Assembly (NCBI GenBank): GCA_008501785.1
Contig: QQUD01000126.1
Coordinates: 1 to 7,677, forward strand
Source of the DNA: Chloroflexota bacterium
GTDB taxonomy: Bacteria > Chloroflexota > Anaerolineae > Promineifilales > Promineifilaceae
Direction of reading: 5' to 3'
DNA length: 7,677 nt
How positions within the stretch are numbered: the stretch's first letter is position 1; each line of letters opens with the position of its first letter. Under the pieces are notes generated by a model. It saw only the letters and a list, made by a program, of their open reading frames with translations, was not told the origin of the DNA and ran no database searches. Below are positions 6,361 to 7,677 of this stretch, piece by piece. The position numbers and the translations under genes were made by a program.

Positions 6361-6385
6361 TTGAAATTGTTAAGCTACGCAAATT

Positions 6386-6414
6386 AGGATAGCGGATACG
6401 GCCGTTTCCGTCAA
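6386..6414 (-). promoter_or_regulatory. sigma70-like promoter of the metA riboswitch leader
   Basis: TTGACG (6414-6409) and TATCCT (6391-6386) are separated by exactly 17 nt on the minus strand. Transcription would start about 20 nt before the aptamer. The spacer contains a copy of the iterated palindrome (TACGGCCGTT, 6397-6406). The -35 box overlaps a direct repeat AAATGATT (6413-6420 and 6421-6428) that could be an operator. Spacing and position make this a good candidate. Confidence 0.6.
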
Positions 6415-6428
6415 ATGATTAAATGATT
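6413..6428. repeat. Tandem 8-bp direct repeat AAATGATT
   Basis: Two abutting identical 8-mers at the upstream edge of the metA promoter, between the divergent transcription units. It could be a regulator site or chance in AT-rich DNA. Confidence 0.3.
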
Positions 6429-6460
6429 AACGCCAAACCGCCAATGGTCCTATTCTCTCC

Positions 6461-6490
6461 TTGTTTTTTCAGCACACTATCAGGTATCCT
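6461..6490 (+). promoter_or_regulatory. Possible promoter for the alpha-2-macroglobulin-like gene
   Basis: TTGTTT (6461-6466) and TATCCT (6485-6490) are spaced by 18 nt, about 100 nt before the start codon. The -10 hexamer is the same as in the metA promoter on the other strand. The -35 box is a weak match, so this is only a candidate. Confidence 0.3.
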
Positions 6491-6588
6491 CTCCATATTC
6501 TACCAATAAACGTGGGAACAAATTTCTTGATGAAGACGTTTAGATACCATCAATCTAATCAAAAAAATATTTAACACGAGAAAAGCTT

Positions 6589-7677
6589 ATGTCACAAAAA
6601 ATTGGTCGTTTTCCTCTTTGGTCTCTCATTCTTGTTATCATTCTTATCATTGGTGCTATCTTCGCCATTTTTATCAGCCGGGAAACACGCATTCCCAGAG
6701 GAGATGATCGTACAACCGTGAATATTCCAATTATTGATAATCAAACCAACAGTTCTACGATTGAAAATGTTGCAGCCGTATCCAATCCACTTGCCGTGCG
6801 CGGCACTGCTTCGCTGCGATTGGCATTGAGCGAAGGGCAAGAAGTAGCACAGCAGGCAGTTGAATCGGTTTCCGTTGCCGATGGCGAACCGCTTACGGAT
6901 GAGGATGCTCAACAAATCATTGACAGGCTGCCAGAGATAACGGCCGTTTCCTCCGACACCCTCGACTTCAACCTCCCCGATGCCCCCATTCCGCCGCCCC
7001 GCACCGGCAGCACCATCGACCAACCCTTCCCGCTCACATCGGGGCAAGCCACACCAGAACCCGTTGAAGTAGGCCCGCTGGAAGTGCTGCGCTTCTCGCC
7101 AGAAGGTGAACTGCCCATTGCGCCCTTCGTCAACGTCACGTTCAGCCAGCCGATGGTGCCGCTCACCAGCCTGGATGTGGTCAACGCGGCAGATTTGCCG
7201 GTGACCGTTTCACCCGACTTGCCCGGAACCTGGAAATGGATCAGCCCACAAACGCTGCGGTTTGAATACGACGGCGGCGAAATGGAGCGCTTCCCCAAAG
7301 CAACCCATTACGAAGTTACCATTCCAGCAGGCACACAATCTGCCGCAGGTGGTGAATTGGCAAACACAGTTGCCTGGACGTTCAGCACACCACCGGTCAA
7401 GCTAACCCAATCGTATCCTAGTGGCGGCACACGGCCGCTAGACCCGCTCTTTTTTGTGGCGTTTGACCAAAAGATTGACCTACAAACGGTTTTCTCAAAA
7501 ATGCAGGTCACGGCTGATGGGCAGCAGGTCGCCGTTCAGTTGGCAACTGAAGATGAAATTGCGGCCAATAAGCAAGTGGATCAGATGGTGGAAAACGGCC
7601 GTTCTGACCAATTCATCGTCTTCCGTGCCCAGCAATCTCTGCCCAAAGATGCCGAAATCCTGGTCACCATCCCCAGC
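6589..7677 (+). CDS. Alpha-2-macroglobulin family protein, N-terminal part
   Basis: From ATG 6589 the frame is open for 363 codons to the window end. The rest of the protein, normally well over 1,000 residues, lies outside. Residues 10-30 form a single hydrophobic segment with few charges before it, acting as a signal anchor, so the body is extracytoplasmic. A Pro/Thr/Glu-rich, low-complexity stretch runs to about 160. Residues about 162-267 look like the Ig-like domain that opens many bacterial macroglobulins (LRFSPEGELP, VNVTFSQPMVPL, WKWISPQTLRFE, ATHYEVTIPAG, WTFSTPP). A second related domain starts near 271 (RPLDPLFFVAFDQKID, FIVFRAQQSLPKDAEILVTI). Family members can trap attacking proteases. 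Whether this one has the thioester motif cannot be seen here. The ribosome binding site is weak (GAG about 8 nt upstream). It is divergent from the metA leader, and no functional link is evident. Confidence 0.82.
   Translation, partial: MSQKIGRFPLWSLILVIILIIGAIFAIFISRETRIPRGDDRTTVNIPIIDNQTNSSTIENVAAVSNPLAVRGTASLRLALSEGQEVAQQAVESVSVADGEPLTDEDAQQIIDRLPEITAVSSDTLDFNLPDAPIPPPRTGSTIDQPFPLTSGQATPEPVEVGPLEVLRFSPEGELPIAPFVNVTFSQPMVPLTSLDVVNAADLPVTVSPDLPGTWKWISPQTLRFEYDGGEMERFPKATHYEVTIPAGTQSAAGGELANTVAWTFSTPPVKLTQSYPSGGTRPLDPLFFVAFDQKIDLQTVFSKMQVTADGQQVAVQLATEDEIAANKQVDQMVENGRSDQFIVFRAQQSLPKDAEILVTIPS

Noticed and set aside
6592..7511. Minus-strand open frames opposite the macroglobulin-like gene
   Set aside because: The plus-strand frame is continuous for 363 codons with recognisable domains. 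The opposite frames are compositional shadows in GC-richer DNA.

Overview
This 7.7 kb window looks like chromosomal DNA of a free-living bacterium, most likely a Chloroflexota (Anaerolineae-like) lineage. That assignment is an inference. It rests on the gene styles (a large alpha-2-macroglobulin-type surface protein and right-handed beta-helix proteins with an N-terminal membrane anchor), on a SAM-I riboswitch in front of methionine genes, and on a strongly over-represented 10-bp palindrome, AACGGCCGTT.

Layout, left to right. (1) Positions 1-1013, minus strand: the N-terminal 337 codons of a secreted or membrane-anchored parallel beta-helix protein, cut by the window edge. (2) 1014-1318: its AT-rich upstream region plus a long hairpin behind the next gene. 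(3) 1319-2995, minus: a complete paralogue of the first gene (558 aa). The two form a tandem duplication that includes about 200 bp of upstream DNA, so each copy carries its own control region. (4) 2996-3498: AT-rich intergenic DNA with the second copy of that control region and a 20-bp perfect inverted repeat just behind metY. (5) 3499-6089, minus: metY (O-acetylhomoserine sulfhydrylase) and metA (homoserine O-acyltransferase). They are separated by a 218-bp gap holding a nested palindromic repeat element, whose right end encodes the last residues of MetA. (6) 6184-6414, minus: a sigma70-like promoter, a SAM-I (S-box) riboswitch and an intrinsic terminator controlling metA and probably metY. 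(7) 6589-7677, plus: the first 363 codons of a divergent alpha-2-macroglobulin family protein, running off the right edge.

How the parts work together. MetA activates homoserine to its O-acyl ester and MetY replaces the acyl group with sulfide, giving homocysteine. High SAM would fold the leader into its terminated form and shut off metA, and metY if the two are cotranscribed. The beta-helix proteins and the macroglobulin are both predicted to act outside the cytoplasm, but nothing in the sequence ties them to the methionine genes. I did not find a clearly new multi-gene system. The items most worth a second look are the iterated palindrome, the repeat element inside the met operon, and the duplicated beta-helix units with their conserved control regions.
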